A stretch of 53,443 nt of DNA, from positions 1-53,443 of the forward strand of contig NBMB01000006.1 in the NCBI GenBank assembly GCA_002084765.1. The letters run 5' to 3'. The number at the start of each line of letters is the position of its first letter. Position 1 is the stretch's first letter. The stretch is from Candidatus Cloacimonetes bacterium 4572_55. Its GTDB lineage: Bacteria > 4572-55. A program made the position numbers and the translations under genes. Below are positions 36,255 to 45,127 of this stretch, one piece after another. Below the pieces are notes generated by a model. The model saw nothing but the letters and a program-made list of their open reading frames with translations. It was not told the origin of the DNA and ran no database searches.

Positions 36255-36872
36255 ATGATTGATAAAAAAGCTGTTCTTGAGTCGATAACAAAAGGCATTG
36301 TCGAGATTCGGCTTCATGGTCGAGGGGGACAAGGCGTTGTTGTCGCCTCGAAGATGTTATCGAAGGGATTTTTTAAGGAGGGGTATGTGGCGCAAACATT
36401 CCCCAAGTATGGCGTGGAACGGAGAGGCGCGCCGGCTGCCGCTTTTGTGCGGGTTGCAAAAGAGGAAGGCAGAGGTCTGATCGGGATCCGCTCGGAGATT
36501 TACGAGCCGGATCATATTATTGTCCTGGACCCGACCTTGATCACCGCGATTAACGTGACCCAGGGGTTGAAAAAAAATGGGTGGGTGATTATCAACGCTC
36601 CGCCGGATCGAGCGAATTTTGGAGATCGTCTAAAGGACTATCGGGTGGCGGTTGTCGATGCGTCTCATATCGCGGTGGAGCATAAACTTGGATCGGCTCA
36701 GGCACCGGTTGTGAACAGCGCGATACTGGGCGGTTTTGCCAAAGTGTATCAGGCTCCCGCTATCGGCGCGGTCATCGACGCAATCAAAGAGGAAGCACCA
36801 GTCAAACCGCAGGAAAATGCAGACGCGGCCGCGGTCGCGTATCAACAAATTGTCGTGTTAGGGGGTGAGTGA
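36255..36872 (+). CDS. porG: 2-oxoacid:ferredoxin oxidoreductase, gamma subunit
   Basis: 205 residues. I prefer ATG 36255 (MIDKKAVLES) with AAAAGGA about 10 nt upstream; a TTG at 36228 is an alternative. The glycine-rich GRGGQGVVVASKM (from residue 22), then FPKYGVERRGAPAAAFVR, is the family signature. This subunit helps shape the CoA and substrate region of enzymes that decarboxylate 2-oxoacids to acyl-CoA with ferredoxin as electron acceptor, or run in reverse. Its stop at 36872 lies 1 nt before the start of the delta fusion gene, so the three genes form an operon. Length is normal. Pyruvate versus branched-chain 2-oxoacid cannot be decided from this subunit. Confidence 0.9.
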   Translation: MIDKKAVLESITKGIVEIRLHGRGGQGVVVASKMLSKGFFKEGYVAQTFPKYGVERRGAPAAAFVRVAKEEGRGLIGIRSEIYEPDHIIVLDPTLITAINVTQGLKKNGWVIINAPPDRANFGDRLKDYRVAVVDASHIAVEHKLGSAQAPVVNSAILGGFAKVYQAPAIGAVIDAIKEEAPVKPQENADAAAVAYQQIVVLGGE

Positions 36873-36873
36873 T

Positions 36874-38562
36874 ATGTCTGAGAAGAAAATGATTGTGGCA
36901 TGGACCGGCGACGCCAACATGTTCCCCGCTATCTCCGTCAAGACGACCCGGCGCAATATGACCGGATCGTGGCGCTATATGCGCCCTTTTTATCGGAGCT
37001 TGACTCCACCGTGCAACCGAGATTGTCCGGCTGGGAACGACATCCGGGGTTTTATCAAATCCGCATTGGACGGGAAATACGACGACGCGCTTGAGATCAT
37101 TTTTGAGACGTCACCTTTTCCCAGCGTGTGCGGTCGGGTCTGCTACCACCCGTGCGAGACCCAATGTAACCGGGGCTTTTATGACGAATCGATCTCGATT
37201 CATAGTATTGAGCGGTATATTGGGGAGCAGGATTTTGATATAAAAAAATTTCTGCCGGAAAAAAACATACGCATGACCAAAAAACGCGTGGCGATCATCG
37301 GCAGTGGACCAGCCGGGTTGAGCTGCGCGTATCATCTCGCGAAAAATGGGATCGACTCCACCGTGTTCGAGTCCATGCCCAAAGCGGGCGGTATGCTCTA
37401 CTACGGGATTCCCTCTTATCGCCTGCCAAAAGATATATTGGAAAAAGAGATCGATCGTATCCGAGAATTGGGCGTGAAAATCCAAACCAATACGCGGGTC
37501 AATAGCGAAATGTTCGATGAGTTGCGAGAGGAATACGACGCTCTGTTTGTGGGTATCGGCGCGCATCTCGAGCAAAAAATGTCGATACAAGGCGAGGATC
37601 TAAAGGGAGTCTCGTCGGGTCTGAAATTTCTGAAAGAGATCAATGCCGGCAAAAATGTGGAGATTTCCGGCACGTTGATCGTGGTCGGAGGCGGGAACAC
37701 TGCAATGGACGTGGCGCGTTCGGCAAAACGTATGGGCGTTAAATCGCTCGTCGTATATCGCCGTTCCGAGGCGGAAATGCCCGCGCATCCCGACGAGGTC
37801 AAGGAGGCTCGGGATGAGGGTATTGAGTTCCATTTTTTATCAGCACCGATCCGGTACATGGGTCAAAAAGAGCGTGTGACCTCGGTTGAGATTCAACGGA
37901 TGGAGCTTGGGGATCCGGATGAGAGCGGTCGTCGCCGTCCCGTGCCGATTCCAGGTGACACTTATATTATGGACGCGGATTTTGTCATGACGGCTATCGG
38001 CGAAAGACCCGAGCTGGATCCGGTAGCGAATCATCTCAAATTACAATGGAATCGCGTCTATCGAGATCAAGAAGGTCAGACGTCGATGGAAGGCGTTTTT
38101 TGCGGCGGCGACGCTGGAGTCAACCCCGGCGGCACTGTGGTAGACGCGATCGGAGAAGGGCGCAGAGCTGCTTTTTCCATACAAGCCTATCTGACCGGAG
38201 AACCCTCCAAGTTTGTCGATTATCCGCCAAAAAGTGCTGATTTTGAGACCTTGAATCAGGACTACTTCACCCCGTCTCCCCGCATGAAACCCCCTGAATT
38301 GCCTGTCTCCAAACGGAACGATTTCAGGGAAGTTGTCGCCCCGGTGGACGAGGATACAATGAAGAAAGAAGCCCAACGGTGCTTCTATTGCGGCGATTGT
38401 AACCTGTGTCTGACGTGCTTTAAATTCTGTCCCGACGCGGCGATCAAGCAAATGGAAGACGGGCGGCTCGAAATCGACTTGGATTATTGCAAAGGATGCG
38501 GAATTTGCGTCACGGAATGCCCGCGCAACGCCATGGAATTAGAGGAGGAAAGAAATGCCTGA
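36874..38562 (+). CDS. 2-oxoacid:ferredoxin oxidoreductase delta subunit with inserted GltD-type FAD/NAD(P)H oxidoreductase
   Basis: 562 residues from ATG 36874, with a GGGGGTGAG ribosome-binding site. The N-terminus keeps the PorD hallmark TGSWRYMRP (residues 30-38). A complete GltD-like module follows: Cys cluster (Cys47, Cys51, Cys86, Cys90, Cys94, Cys98), FAD motif GSGPAG (143-148), NAD(P)H motif GGGNTA (272-277) and the FAD-closing block GGDAGVNPGGTVVDAIGEG. The C-terminus returns to PorD style with a double ferredoxin: Cys503, 506, 509, 512, 515 and 519, then Cys539, 542, 545 and 549. The layout suggests electrons move between NAD(P)H, FAD, Fe-S clusters and the TPP enzyme within one complex, which would make pyruvate or 2-oxoacid oxidation NAD(P)-linked or let NADPH drive carboxylation. 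That direction is inference. It overlaps the alpha-beta gene by 8 nt. Confidence 0.88.
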   Translation: MSEKKMIVAWTGDANMFPAISVKTTRRNMTGSWRYMRPFYRSLTPPCNRDCPAGNDIRGFIKSALDGKYDDALEIIFETSPFPSVCGRVCYHPCETQCNRGFYDESISIHSIERYIGEQDFDIKKFLPEKNIRMTKKRVAIIGSGPAGLSCAYHLAKNGIDSTVFESMPKAGGMLYYGIPSYRLPKDILEKEIDRIRELGVKIQTNTRVNSEMFDELREEYDALFVGIGAHLEQKMSIQGEDLKGVSSGLKFLKEINAGKNVEISGTLIVVGGGNTAMDVARSAKRMGVKSLVVYRRSEAEMPAHPDEVKEARDEGIEFHFLSAPIRYMGQKERVTSVEIQRMELGDPDESGRRRPVPIPGDTYIMDADFVMTAIGERPELDPVANHLKLQWNRVYRDQEGQTSMEGVFCGGDAGVNPGGTVVDAIGEGRRAAFSIQAYLTGEPSKFVDYPPKSADFETLNQDYFTPSPRMKPPELPVSKRNDFREVVAPVDEDTMKKEAQRCFYCGDCNLCLTCFKFCPDAAIKQMEDGRLEIDLDYCKGCGICVTECPRNAMELEEERNA

Positions 38563-40642
38563 CATAAAAATATTAACTGGAACCCAAGCCGCGGCATACG
38601 CGGCTCGACTCGCTCGTCCCGGAGTGATCTCCGCGTATCCAATCACTCCACAAACCGCGACTATCGAGCAGATTGCAGAATTTGTCGCGGACGGCTCTCT
38701 CAAGTGCGAATTTGTCAAAGCCGAATCCGAACATTCGGTTTTAGCGATCTGCATCACCGCGGCCATGACCGGTGTCCGAACTTTTACTGCGACGTCGTCT
38801 CAGGGCTTGGCATATATGCACGAGATGGTCTATTGGGCCGCAGGCTCCCGCGCGCCGGTGGTGATGGCAAATATCAATCGGAGTATGGGACCGCCGTGGA
38901 ATATCTACGGGGACCAAAACGACAGTCTGTCCGAGCGCGACACAGGATGGATTCAATTCTATTGCGAAAGTTGCCAGGAGACCCTGGATACCGTGATTCA
39001 GTCGTTTCGTCTTGGGGAAAAAGTCGCTCTGCCAGTTATGATCAATTTGGACGCTTTTTTTCTGTCTCACACCACGGAACCGGTAGAGATTCCCTCTCAG
39101 GAATTGGTCGATACGTTCTTGCCTTCTTATCAGATCAAATATAAGATGGATGTGGATAACCCCATGGGATTTGGCGCGTTGGTCGGTGCTGACGGATATA
39201 TGGAGCTGCGGAAAAGCATTGATATGGCAAATGACGACGCGTTGGTATACGGCAAGGAGGTTCACGCCGATTTCGAGCGAATCTTCGGGCGCGCATACGG
39301 CTTTATCGAGACCGATGAGATCGACGACGCAGAGATCGTTCTGGTGACTTCGGGGACCATCACATCAACGGCTCGGGAAGTGGTCAAGGCGCTGAGAAAA
39401 GTCGGTATGAAGGTCGGTTTGTTGAAAATCCGGATGCTGCGTCCCTTTCCAAAAGAAGATGTGATCCAGGCGTTGCGAGGATCGAAAAAGGTGGCGGTAT
39501 TGGATCGAAATATCTCTTTTGGTTCCGGGGGCATTTTTTCGCAAGAGGTGCGGGACGCGCTCTATAATAGCGACGTCCATCCGCAGGTCTATTCCTATAT
39601 CGTGGGTCTGGGCGGGCGAGACGTCACTCCAGAAGTGATCTACGATCTGGTGATGGAGGTAGACCAAAGCGACAGCGCGCCGATTCGCGCCCAATGGATC
39701 GGACTGACAGAGAAACCCGAGGACGTGGACGTGAAGGCGGAGATGGAATGCAATATCCATAGCTCAGAACTGCTGCATCCCGGTGGACGCGGATGCCCAG
39801 GTTGCGGAGCCCCTCTCGGTCTGAAGCAGGTGATGGAAATACTGGGTCGAGAAACGATGATAACTATTCCCGCGTGTTGCAGCTCGATCATTACCGGCGC
39901 GTATCCAAACAAGTTGATAGAGGTTCCTGTATATCACACCGCTTTTGCCACTGCCGGAGCCGCGGCAACTGGTATTAAGCGAGCATTGTCGTATCTGAAT
40001 AAGGAAAAAATCAACGTGATGGCATGGGCTGGAGACGGTGGAACGTATGATATTGGTATTCAGGCGTTGTCTGGAGCCGCAGAGCGGAATGAGGATTTTA
40101 TCTATATCTGCTACGATAACGAGGGATATATGAACACCGGCATCCAGCGCAGCTCCTCGACCCCCCTGGGGGCGGTTACCACGACTACGCCCAAGGGATC
40201 GACTGAGGACGCAGTAAAAAAGGATATCATGGAGATTATGGCGGCTCATAAGATTCCATACTGCGCTACCGCGTCAATCGCCTATCCTGAAGATTTTCAA
40301 GAAAAATTGAGGAAGGCAAAAAGCATACGCGGCACAAAGTTTATTCTACTTTTCTCCTCCTGCCCCCCTGGTCATAAACACGCGGCAAACTTATCCATTC
40401 GGATCGCCCGTCTCGCTGTCCAGACAAAAGTCTTTCCGTTGTACGAGATACATAACGGCGAGGAATATCGTCTGACAGTGGAGTCCAAAGGAACGGCTGT
40501 CAAAAAATATGTGGAGCTACAGGGTCGATTCCGAGAGATGACCCACGCCGATATTGACGAATGGCAGAAAACCGTTGACCACAATTGGGACATGTTGATG
40601 CGACGTATCTCCTACTCGAAACCCGCTACAGAAACGGTGTAG
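38555..40642 (+). CDS. porAB: 2-oxoacid:ferredoxin oxidoreductase, fused alpha-beta subunit (pyruvate type likely)
   Basis: 695 residues. ATG 38555 lies within the end of the previous gene, after GAGGAGG at 38542-38548. The alpha part (residues about 1-400) has AYPITPQT, SSQGLAYMHEMVYWAAG, GPPWNIYGDQNDS and ends GLGGRDVTPEVIYDL. The beta part (about 405-695) has CPGCG (Cys414, Cys417), the pair in PACCSS, the TPP-binding motif GDGG (493-496) closing with CYDNEGYMNTG, and the further cluster cysteine Cys603 in SSCPPGHK, so the Fe-S and TPP sites look complete. Alpha and beta are separate genes in most archaeal-type enzymes, so this is a fusion. With the gamma and delta genes it forms a self-contained complex converting 2-oxoacid plus CoA to acyl-CoA, CO2 and reduced carrier. 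GPPWNIYGDQ and GLGGRD are typical of pyruvate enzymes; branched-chain 2-oxoacids remain possible. Confidence 0.9.
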   Translation: MPDIKILTGTQAAAYAARLARPGVISAYPITPQTATIEQIAEFVADGSLKCEFVKAESEHSVLAICITAAMTGVRTFTATSSQGLAYMHEMVYWAAGSRAPVVMANINRSMGPPWNIYGDQNDSLSERDTGWIQFYCESCQETLDTVIQSFRLGEKVALPVMINLDAFFLSHTTEPVEIPSQELVDTFLPSYQIKYKMDVDNPMGFGALVGADGYMELRKSIDMANDDALVYGKEVHADFERIFGRAYGFIETDEIDDAEIVLVTSGTITSTAREVVKALRKVGMKVGLLKIRMLRPFPKEDVIQALRGSKKVAVLDRNISFGSGGIFSQEVRDALYNSDVHPQVYSYIVGLGGRDVTPEVIYDLVMEVDQSDSAPIRAQWIGLTEKPEDVDVKAEMECNIHSSELLHPGGRGCPGCGAPLGLKQVMEILGRETMITIPACCSSIITGAYPNKLIEVPVYHTAFATAGAAATGIKRALSYLNKEKINVMAWAGDGGTYDIGIQALSGAAERNEDFIYICYDNEGYMNTGIQRSSSTPLGAVTTTTPKGSTEDAVKKDIMEIMAAHKIPYCATASIAYPEDFQEKLRKAKSIRGTKFILLFSSCPPGHKHAANLSIRIARLAVQTKVFPLYEIHNGEEYRLTVESKGTAVKKYVELQGRFREMTHADIDEWQKTVDHNWDMLMRRISYSKPATETV

Positions 40643-40655
40643 CAATCTTAAAATT

Positions 40656-40685
40656 CGGCGGGGGAAAATTAAATTTCTCCCGCCG
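40656..40685 (+). terminator. strong stem-loop after the oxidoreductase operon
   Basis: CGGCGGG (40656-40662) pairs with CCCGCCG (40679-40685), extended by an AT-rich inner stem. It starts 14 nt after the stop. No T tract follows, so it may be a 3'-end stabiliser or a factor-dependent terminator. Confidence 0.6.
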
Positions 40686-40686
40686 T

Positions 40687-40721
40687 GAGTTCGATCCGCA
40701 GATTGCACAGATTATCGCAGA
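40687..40721 (-). repeat. copy of the interspersed repeat, reverse orientation
   Basis: The reverse complement reads TCTGCGATAATCTGTGCAAT then CTGCGGATCGAACTC, matching core and boundary (GGATCGAACTC) of the copy ending at 13980. It abuts the stem-loop after the oxidoreductase operon. Confidence 0.8.
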
Positions 40722-40840
40722 GTAAGAATCGATGAATAAAGAGTTATATGATATTTTATAGCATTTTATGTGATAATTTTAATTTTTTTGTTATTTTCAT
40801 CTAATAAAATCTGAATTATAAAAACGTAAGGAATTCTATT

Positions 40841-43800
40841 ATGGTTATAAAAAACCGTTTGTTTTTAATTTCTATTTTAATTTTCATCTGGTCGAGTATC
40901 TGCTCAGCGCAAATAATCGACGAACGGTACCATCGCCTTGATGAAATTGAGTCTGAATTGCAAAATTACACGGAAACCTATTCGGATTTGGCGCAGATAA
41001 AAGTGTTAGGTCAAACTGGTGTGGACAGTCTGCCGCTCTATGCCATGAAAATTTCAGATAATGTCACGGAAGAAGAGGATGAGCCCGCGATTTTTTATCT
41101 CGGAAGCCTGCATGCAGAGGAAATTCTGGGCATAGAAGTCGCCATGTTCATGATTGATTCACTGCTGACCGGCTATGCGGAGGGCAATCCGCAGGTGCGG
41201 CAATGGGTTGATAATTGTGAAATCTGGATCATGCCCACAGCGAATCCCGAAGGGCACCAGGTTGTTATGGAGGAACTCGACGTTTTATACCGTAAAAATA
41301 AACGAGATAATAATAATAATGGCACATTTCTGGAGGGTATCGACTATTCTCCCGGTATGGAGATGAGCTCAAGTGGTGAGGATTGGGGAGAAGGATTTTC
41401 CGACGCGGACGGCGTGGACTTAAATCGCAATTGGGATTATGAATGGCAAAATGGCAATAGCAATCCGGCTTATAATTATTATCGAGGTCCTGAGCCTTTT
41501 TCAGAGCCGGAAGTCCGAGCCATGCGAGATCACATCCGAGATGAAAAGGTGGTCTTCGCGCTTTTCATGCACAGTTCCCGACTGGGCGATCCGGATTCGC
41601 CATATCAAGGAACATATTACAACGGCAAGGAAAGCAAACGCGAGCGGTTGTTTTATCCCTGGACGCGAGAAAATGGCTGGACAAATATTTCGCCAGATTT
41701 TTGGACAATTCGAGAGATGGCGGCAACAATCGCGGATGCCATCCCAAGAGAAGAGCCGGATCCGAACAATTGCCCCACATGTTATCGGTGCGATCTGAGC
41801 ATTTCCACGCCTCGAGGCGATGCTCGACACTATACGTACACTGAATTTGGCGTGTATTCGCTAAATATCGAACTTGGGCGCTGGATTCAGCCTCCTGGCG
41901 ACTTTGTAGACCCTTTTTGTCGCAAGATTATGGACAGCGTCACCCACTTGCTCGATCGCGCGGCGTATAGCGGCGTTACCGGACATATCACGGACGCCGC
42001 GACAGGTCTGCCGCTCGACGCGGAGATCGAAATTTTGCAACTCGATACATCATCCGAGACAGAGCCGCGTATGAGCGATCCACACACTGGGCGATATTAT
42101 CGATTCTTGCGTCCCAACGGCTTGATCAACATGACGTCTCATTTATGCCATCGAGATTTCCCCAGCAACCCCAGCCAATATGGATCGGCTCCGGAAAATT
42201 ATACGCTTCGAGTCTCCAAATCTGGATATGCCGCGGAGACCGTCCCGAATCAACGAGTCACCAACGATGGCTTGACTATCATGGACGTTCAGCTGGAATA
42301 TCAAAATTTTATGAACAACTTTCCTGCAGAGACCGGCTCGGTCCGCTACTCTGCGCCGACTCTGCGCGATGTAAATCACGACCTGGTTGTCGAGATCGCG
42401 GTGGCTTCCGCCGAAGGTGCTGTGCATCTTTTGGATAGTCAAGGACAAGAGGTTCCAGGCTGGCCCAATTTGACCGGCGGGCATCCCACCTTAGACGAAA
42501 GCTCAAGTCCGGCGATCGGCGACGTGGATCAAGACGGCGAATTTGAGATCGTATACGGTTCTGTGGACGGCAATCTCTATGTCTGGCGTCCGGACGGCTC
42601 ATTGCTTGATGGCTTTCCCGTAAATCTGGATCAACCTGTGATCCGCTCCTCAGCCGTTCTGTATGATGTGGATAACGATACCCGTTTGGAGATATTCATT
42701 GCGGCGGGGACGCATATCCATGCCTATCGTTACGACGGATCCGTGCTTCCGGGATGGCCCCAGACCACGGCGGAATCGATTCAGACATCCGTCGCAATCG
42801 CGGACATTGATCACGACGGAGAGATCGAACTGGTTGCGACCGCAGGATCCGTTTACCTTTGGGAGATCGACGGGTCACCCATGCCGCTTTCCCCATTTGA
42901 TTTTTCCTATCCGATCACCAGCTCCCCGGTACTTGCCGATATCGACGACGACGACGACTTGGAGATATTTTTCGGCGGATCGAACAGCTCGATATGGGGC
43001 GTACACCATGACTTGACATTGATCGAAAGTTTCTCTCAAACAGTCGGGGACGGATCTCCCGAGTCGGAAACATGGGAAGCAGCCTCCCCAGCAATTGGCG
43101 ATATCGATGGAGATGGAGATCTGGAGGTGATTTTTGGACTGAATACATGGAGCCAAGATCAGGGCGCATTGTGTGCGTATCACCATAACGGGGATCCGGT
43201 TAATGGATTTCCGGTTCAAACTGAGAGCGCGGTGACAGCGCAGCCGATTATCGCGAATGTCAACGATAACAGTTCCCATCAAAATATCCTGTTTGGCACC
43301 ATGAACGGCTATTTTCATATTGTCGATTATCAGGGCAATTCGATTCAAGGGTTCCCGTATCCGCTTTCCGCATCGGGCATAACCGGATCTGCGGCTGTGG
43401 GCGATCTTGACGGGGATAACATGATCGAGTTTGCTATAGGATCGTCGGACGGAAATCTGTTCGCTTTCGAGACCGGTCAGCTCTATATGCCGAGCCGGAT
43501 GGATTGGCCCATGTTCCAGAATAATCACTATAACACCGGCTATTATGATCTCTACAACCAGGTCGAAATTGAGGATCAGACCGAGGAAATATACGACTTT
43601 TTCTTGCATACGCCCTACCCAAATCCAACCAGGGGTCAGGCGACGATCAACTACAGCTTGCCCGCGCCAAGCCCAGTTAAATTAATAGTTTATGATGTAT
43701 CTGGTCGCCGTGTGCGTTCGATCATTGACGGGACTATGAAGGCGGCTGGAACGCATCGAACAATCTGGGATGGATGCAACGATAACCGAAAATTGGTTGG

Positions 43801-43876
43801 AAGCGGGATATATTTCTTTCAGTTGGGAGCCGGTTCGTTCGGGTCAGAGACAAGGCGGGTGGCTTTGATCAGATAG
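40841..43876 (+). CDS. secreted M14 zinc carboxypeptidase with FG-GAP propeller and T9SS-type tail
   Basis: 1,011 residues; ATG 40841 follows AAGGA at 40828-40832. The signal peptide ends near CSAQ. The M14 domain (about residues 30-370) has the zinc ligands His91 and Glu94 (LHAEE) and His244 (FMHSS), the substrate pair Asn195-Arg196 (DLNRNWD) and the catalytic Glu344 (NIELGRW), so it should be active on C-terminal residues of peptides. A carboxypeptidase-regulatory-like Ig domain (about 375-490) follows. Then come about seven FG-GAP/VCBS-type repeats (about 500-900) with calcium-loop motifs such as DVDQDGEFEI and DIDGDGDLEV, predicting an integrin-like propeller. The C-terminal domain (about 925-1011) has TPYPNPTRGQ and ends RVALIR. 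Surface peptide scavenging is the inferred role. It has its own leader and is monocistronic. Confidence 0.92.
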   Translation: MVIKNRLFLISILIFIWSSICSAQIIDERYHRLDEIESELQNYTETYSDLAQIKVLGQTGVDSLPLYAMKISDNVTEEEDEPAIFYLGSLHAEEILGIEVAMFMIDSLLTGYAEGNPQVRQWVDNCEIWIMPTANPEGHQVVMEELDVLYRKNKRDNNNNGTFLEGIDYSPGMEMSSSGEDWGEGFSDADGVDLNRNWDYEWQNGNSNPAYNYYRGPEPFSEPEVRAMRDHIRDEKVVFALFMHSSRLGDPDSPYQGTYYNGKESKRERLFYPWTRENGWTNISPDFWTIREMAATIADAIPREEPDPNNCPTCYRCDLSISTPRGDARHYTYTEFGVYSLNIELGRWIQPPGDFVDPFCRKIMDSVTHLLDRAAYSGVTGHITDAATGLPLDAEIEILQLDTSSETEPRMSDPHTGRYYRFLRPNGLINMTSHLCHRDFPSNPSQYGSAPENYTLRVSKSGYAAETVPNQRVTNDGLTIMDVQLEYQNFMNNFPAETGSVRYSAPTLRDVNHDLVVEIAVASAEGAVHLLDSQGQEVPGWPNLTGGHPTLDESSSPAIGDVDQDGEFEIVYGSVDGNLYVWRPDGSLLDGFPVNLDQPVIRSSAVLYDVDNDTRLEIFIAAGTHIHAYRYDGSVLPGWPQTTAESIQTSVAIADIDHDGEIELVATAGSVYLWEIDGSPMPLSPFDFSYPITSSPVLADIDDDDDLEIFFGGSNSSIWGVHHDLTLIESFSQTVGDGSPESETWEAASPAIGDIDGDGDLEVIFGLNTWSQDQGALCAYHHNGDPVNGFPVQTESAVTAQPIIANVNDNSSHQNILFGTMNGYFHIVDYQGNSIQGFPYPLSASGITGSAAVGDLDGDNMIEFAIGSSDGNLFAFETGQLYMPSRMDWPMFQNNHYNTGYYDLYNQVEIEDQTEEIYDFFLHTPYPNPTRGQATINYSLPAPSPVKLIVYDVSGRRVRSIIDGTMKAAGTHRTIWDGCNDNRKLVGSGIYFFQLGAGSFGSETRRVALIR

Positions 43877-43921
43877 GGTTTTGCTTGAGAATTATTTAGG
43901 CAAAATGTAAGAAGGTTCGTA

Positions 43922-43954
43922 AGCCGTCAAAGGCTCACTCTCGCAGGTTTTTTT
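43922..43954 (+). terminator. possible weak terminator
   Basis: A short AGCC/GGCT stem (43922-43925 with 43932-43935) is followed 12 nt later by a run of seven T residues (43948-43954), about 45 nt after the carboxypeptidase stop. The stem is weak and the T run is displaced. Confidence 0.3.
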
Positions 43955-44026
43955 ATAGCGATCACAATTTCATCCTTGACCAGAAATGATAAATTGGTTA
44001 ATTACTAACTCCGTTGATTTAATCGA

Positions 44027-44063
44027 CACTTGCCGTTTAGAGCATAGCAGAAAACGGCAAGTG
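44027..44063. repeat. perfect 12-bp inverted repeat
   Basis: CACTTGCCGTTT (44027-44038) and AAACGGCAAGTG (44052-44063) are perfect reverse complements around a 13-nt loop. There is no T tract on either side. It lies in the 396-nt gap between the carboxypeptidase and HD-domain genes, which otherwise holds only a repeat copy and the weak terminator. It could be an operator or an RNA hairpin. Confidence 0.7.
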
Positions 44064-44180
44064 ACTTCTAATTCCGATCGAATCTTTATCCGGTCTAACT
44101 GGCGTCGATTGATCCTAAATATTCTAATCAATTTTCCTGAAGAAAATCTGGCAAAAAAGATATAATTCTTTAATTATCCA

Positions 44181-44224
44181 TTCTTAATCTGCGATAATCT
44201 GCGGACCGAGTTCCGTGATGACGA
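44181..44224 (+). repeat. copy of the interspersed repeat
   Basis: TTCTTAATCTGCGATAATCT, GCGGACCGAGTTCCG and TGATGAC share core and tail with the copies at 46943-47040. It ends about 36 nt before the AAGGAGG ribosome-binding site of the HD-domain gene. Confidence 0.8.
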
Positions 44225-44272
44225 ATAATCCAGGCTAAATAAAATTTTCTAAATAAATTAAGGAGGCGAAAT

Positions 44273-45127
44273 TTGTTTAACTACACTCAATTTTTAATTG
44301 ATCATTTTGTCCAACAGCTCCAAAGATCCTACGAACAAACTTATGGGGGCTATAAGCGAGACTATTCGGAGATAATCAGCTGGGCGGGCGGCATGGCGTT
44401 AGAAAACATCGCCAACAGCGACGCCTTATATCATAACGTCGAACATACTATCCTGGTGACAATGGTTGGTCAAGAAATTTTGAGAGGCAAACATATTTAT
44501 GAAGGTGGGGTTTCCTGCGAGATTTGGTTAAATTTCACTATTTCTCTGGTTTGCCACGATATAGGCTACTTAAAAGGGTTATGCCGGGAGGACGATCGGG
44601 ACAAGGGGTGTTTTGTCACGGGTCGCGACAATAAATCGATCATGTTGACCTCCGGCGAGACCGACGCCAGCCTGGCTCCCTATCATGTGGATCGCGGCAA
44701 GCTGTTCATTGACGAGCGTTTCAAAAATCATGCCGTGATCGACGCGGAAGAGGTCAAACGAAATATGGAACTGACCCGTTTTCCGGTGCCGTTAGACGAG
44801 GATCATAAAGATACCATGAACTGCCCGGGCCTGGTTCGAGCCGCTGATTTGATCGGTCAATTAAGCGATCCCCGCTATCTACAAAAAATTTCAGCACTTT
44901 TTTACGAATTTGAGGAGATCGGGGCAAACGCAGTGATGGGCTTCAAGAATCCCGGTGATCTGCGCCAGAACTATCCCCGATTTTATTGGAACGGCGTCCA
45001 TCCCTATATCACTGAAGCACTGCATTATCTGGATGTGACTCAGGAGGGGAAGCAGGTCATCGCCAATCTGTTTTCAAACGTTTTCCGTCTTGAACATTCA
45101 CCGTCAAAGAATGGATATTTATCCTAA
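44273..45127 (+). CDS. HD-domain metal-dependent phosphohydrolase-like protein (Npun_R2479-like)
   Basis: 284 residues. The start is TTG 44273 with AAGGAGG at 44260-44266. HD-fold residues are visible: YHNVEHT (His54, His58), CHDIGY (His95-Asp96) and a late Asp192 in VRAADLIGQL. The blocks ALENIANSDALYHNVEHT and PYHVDRGKLFIDERF recall, from memory, a cyanobacterial HD metalloprotein family (Npun_R2479-like). No second domain is present. HD proteins hydrolyse phosphoester bonds in nucleotides or second messengers; the substrate here is unknown. There is no signal peptide, so it is cytoplasmic. The 3' end overlaps the convergent radical-SAM gene by 9 nt. Confidence 0.85.
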   Translation: MFNYTQFLIDHFVQQLQRSYEQTYGGYKRDYSEIISWAGGMALENIANSDALYHNVEHTILVTMVGQEILRGKHIYEGGVSCEIWLNFTISLVCHDIGYLKGLCREDDRDKGCFVTGRDNKSIMLTSGETDASLAPYHVDRGKLFIDERFKNHAVIDAEEVKRNMELTRFPVPLDEDHKDTMNCPGLVRAADLIGQLSDPRYLQKISALFYEFEEIGANAVMGFKNPGDLRQNYPRFYWNGVHPYITEALHYLDVTQEGKQVIANLFSNVFRLEHSPSKNGYLS

